Shown here: in pieces, positions 5,752 through 6,444 of the stretch
Layout of the letters: each line of letters begins with the position of its first letter
Position numbering within the stretch: the stretch's first letter is position 1
Assembly: GCA_017623265.1 (NCBI GenBank)
Contig: JAGAPM010000006.1
Span: 1 to 6,444, forward strand
Reading direction: 5' to 3'
Length of the DNA: 6,444 nt
Source: Lentisphaeria bacterium
GTDB taxonomy: Bacteria > Verrucomicrobiota > Lentisphaeria > Victivallales > UBA1829
Notes under the pieces: model-generated
Told to the model about the DNA's origin: nothing
Databases searched by the model: none
What the model saw: only the letters and a program-made list of their open reading frames with translations
Position numbers and translations under genes: made by a program

Positions 5752-6444
5752 TTACCGACCGCCGATCCGCTTGAAAAGCAGCATCGTTTCCAGATTGGGA
5801 GATCCGGGGAACATGTCAAAACTGACCGCATGTTCCAGCCGGTAACCATTCGCCGTCCAGAGCTTGCACTCGAATGCCATCTGATCTGTGCCGCAATAGA
5901 CAGCCAGGATCCGTTCCGGTTTGCGTGCAGTAACGGCAGCAATGACACCGTCAGCCGTACCGGAGCGGGGCGGATCCAGCAACACGACTTCCTCTCCATC
6001 CGGGGGCGGCAGGGCGTCGAACAGCGCCTCCGGGGTAATGGAAAGCGCTTCAAAACGGATGTTCTTCCCCGGATAAAGATGGGCAGCATTGGAACGCGCC
6101 GCCTGAATGGCAGGACCTTCCATATCGATCCCGATCACGCTTCCGGCGGTCTCCGCACCGTACAGCGCAAACAATCCGTAACCGCAGTAAAGGTCGATCA
6201 GCCGCTTGCTTTCTGTCAGCTTCAGAAGGGTCAGAGCCGTGGAAGTGAAGCGGTCAAGGATGGACTCGTTCACCTGTGAAAAAACGGTAGGCGGATAGAG
6301 CAGTTTCGGACGGTCCGGCAGTTCAAGGGAAAGCAGAGAGCTGCCGTAAAGTTTTTTGAAGTTCAGGGGCGCCCGGGGACGCTGTGCTTCAAAATAATAT
6401 TCCGAGCGGGACTCATCGAAAAAGAGAAACACGCCGGAGACCCG
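5752..6444 (-). CDS. TrmA/RlmD-type RNA 5-methyluridine methyltransferase (5' partial)
   Basis: The C-terminal catalytic part of a class I SAM-dependent enzyme that methylates C5 of uridine in tRNA or 23S rRNA. The frame is open to the window edge, so the start, and any N-terminal TRAM domain and iron-sulfur cysteines, lie outside; 230 codons are visible. Counting from the GTG at 6430-6432 as 1, FSQVNESI (51-58) is the FxQVN block, LIDLYCGYGLFAL (78-90) is SAM motif I, GIDMEGPAI (101-109) is motif II, and LLDPPRSG (151-158) is the DPPR motif. VYCGTDQMAFE (178-188) holds the catalytic Cys180 (codon 5893-5895). DMFPGSPNLET (206-216) holds the general-base Glu215. The Cys motif, normally SCNPxTLARD, is changed after the Cys, so the enzyme is divergent; the GTG at 6430 is not taken as a start because conserved family sequence should extend upstream. 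Which uridine it modifies cannot be told. ppdK follows on the same strand after 110 bases, with no functional link evident. Confidence 0.9.
   Translation of the reverse strand, partial: RVSGVFLFFDESRSEYYFEAQRPRAPLNFKKLYGSSLLSLELPDRPKLLYPPTVFSQVNESILDRFTSTALTLLKLTESKRLIDLYCGYGLFALYGAETAGSVIGIDMEGPAIQAARSNAAHLYPGKNIRFEALSITPEALFDALPPPDGEEVVLLDPPRSGTADGVIAAVTARKPERILAVYCGTDQMAFECKLWTANGYRLEHAVSFDMFPGSPNLETMLLFKRIGGR

Overview
The window is four genes in two convergent pairs, and all of them look chromosomal. On the + strand (1-2665) is a two-gene unit for O-acetylation of an exported polysaccharide: an MBOAT acyltransferase of the AlgI type, cut at its 5' end by the window edge, and a membrane-anchored periplasmic AlgJ/AlgX-like (DHHW) protein. 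On the - strand (5752-6444 and 2855-5641) are a TrmA/RlmD-type RNA 5-methyluridine methyltransferase, cut at its 5' end, and a complete pyruvate, phosphate dikinase (PPDK). The pairs meet tail to tail at 2666-2854.

The organism is probably a diderm bacterium, because the AlgI/AlgJ-like pair needs a periplasm, and PPDK suits an anaerobic or fermentative PPi-using glycolysis. Base composition is moderate: about 50-65% GC in stretches counted by hand, with an AT-rich exception at 1741-2640. The overall look would fit the PVC group (for example Lentisphaerota), but that is a guess and no marker gene here settles it.

The most unusual part is the 189-base gap between the convergent genes. It is almost entirely nested inverted repeats. 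An outer 23-bp stem (2673-2695 with 2819-2841, one mismatch) encloses three hairpins side by side: the intrinsic terminator of the + unit (2697-2734), a perfect 19-bp inverted repeat (2729-2747 with 2772-2790), and the intrinsic terminator of the PPDK gene (2785-2817). Folded on one strand this is a three-armed cloverleaf closed by a long stem. Read another way, it is two inverted copies of one module in which the flanks are conserved and the terminator hairpin differs. Ordinary back-to-back terminators do not explain this.

Other points of note are a Cys/His-rich tail on PPDK (four alternating CG dipeptides, then HKH) encoded by a perfect 12-bp tandem duplication; a duplicated VVQPKKK motif in the linker of the DHHW protein; a GC drop across the last two thirds of that gene; strict avoidance of TTA, CTA and TCA codons in PPDK; and a changed catalytic-Cys motif in the methyltransferase. 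Apart from the cloverleaf, nothing suggests a mobile element, CRISPR array, tRNA or rRNA.
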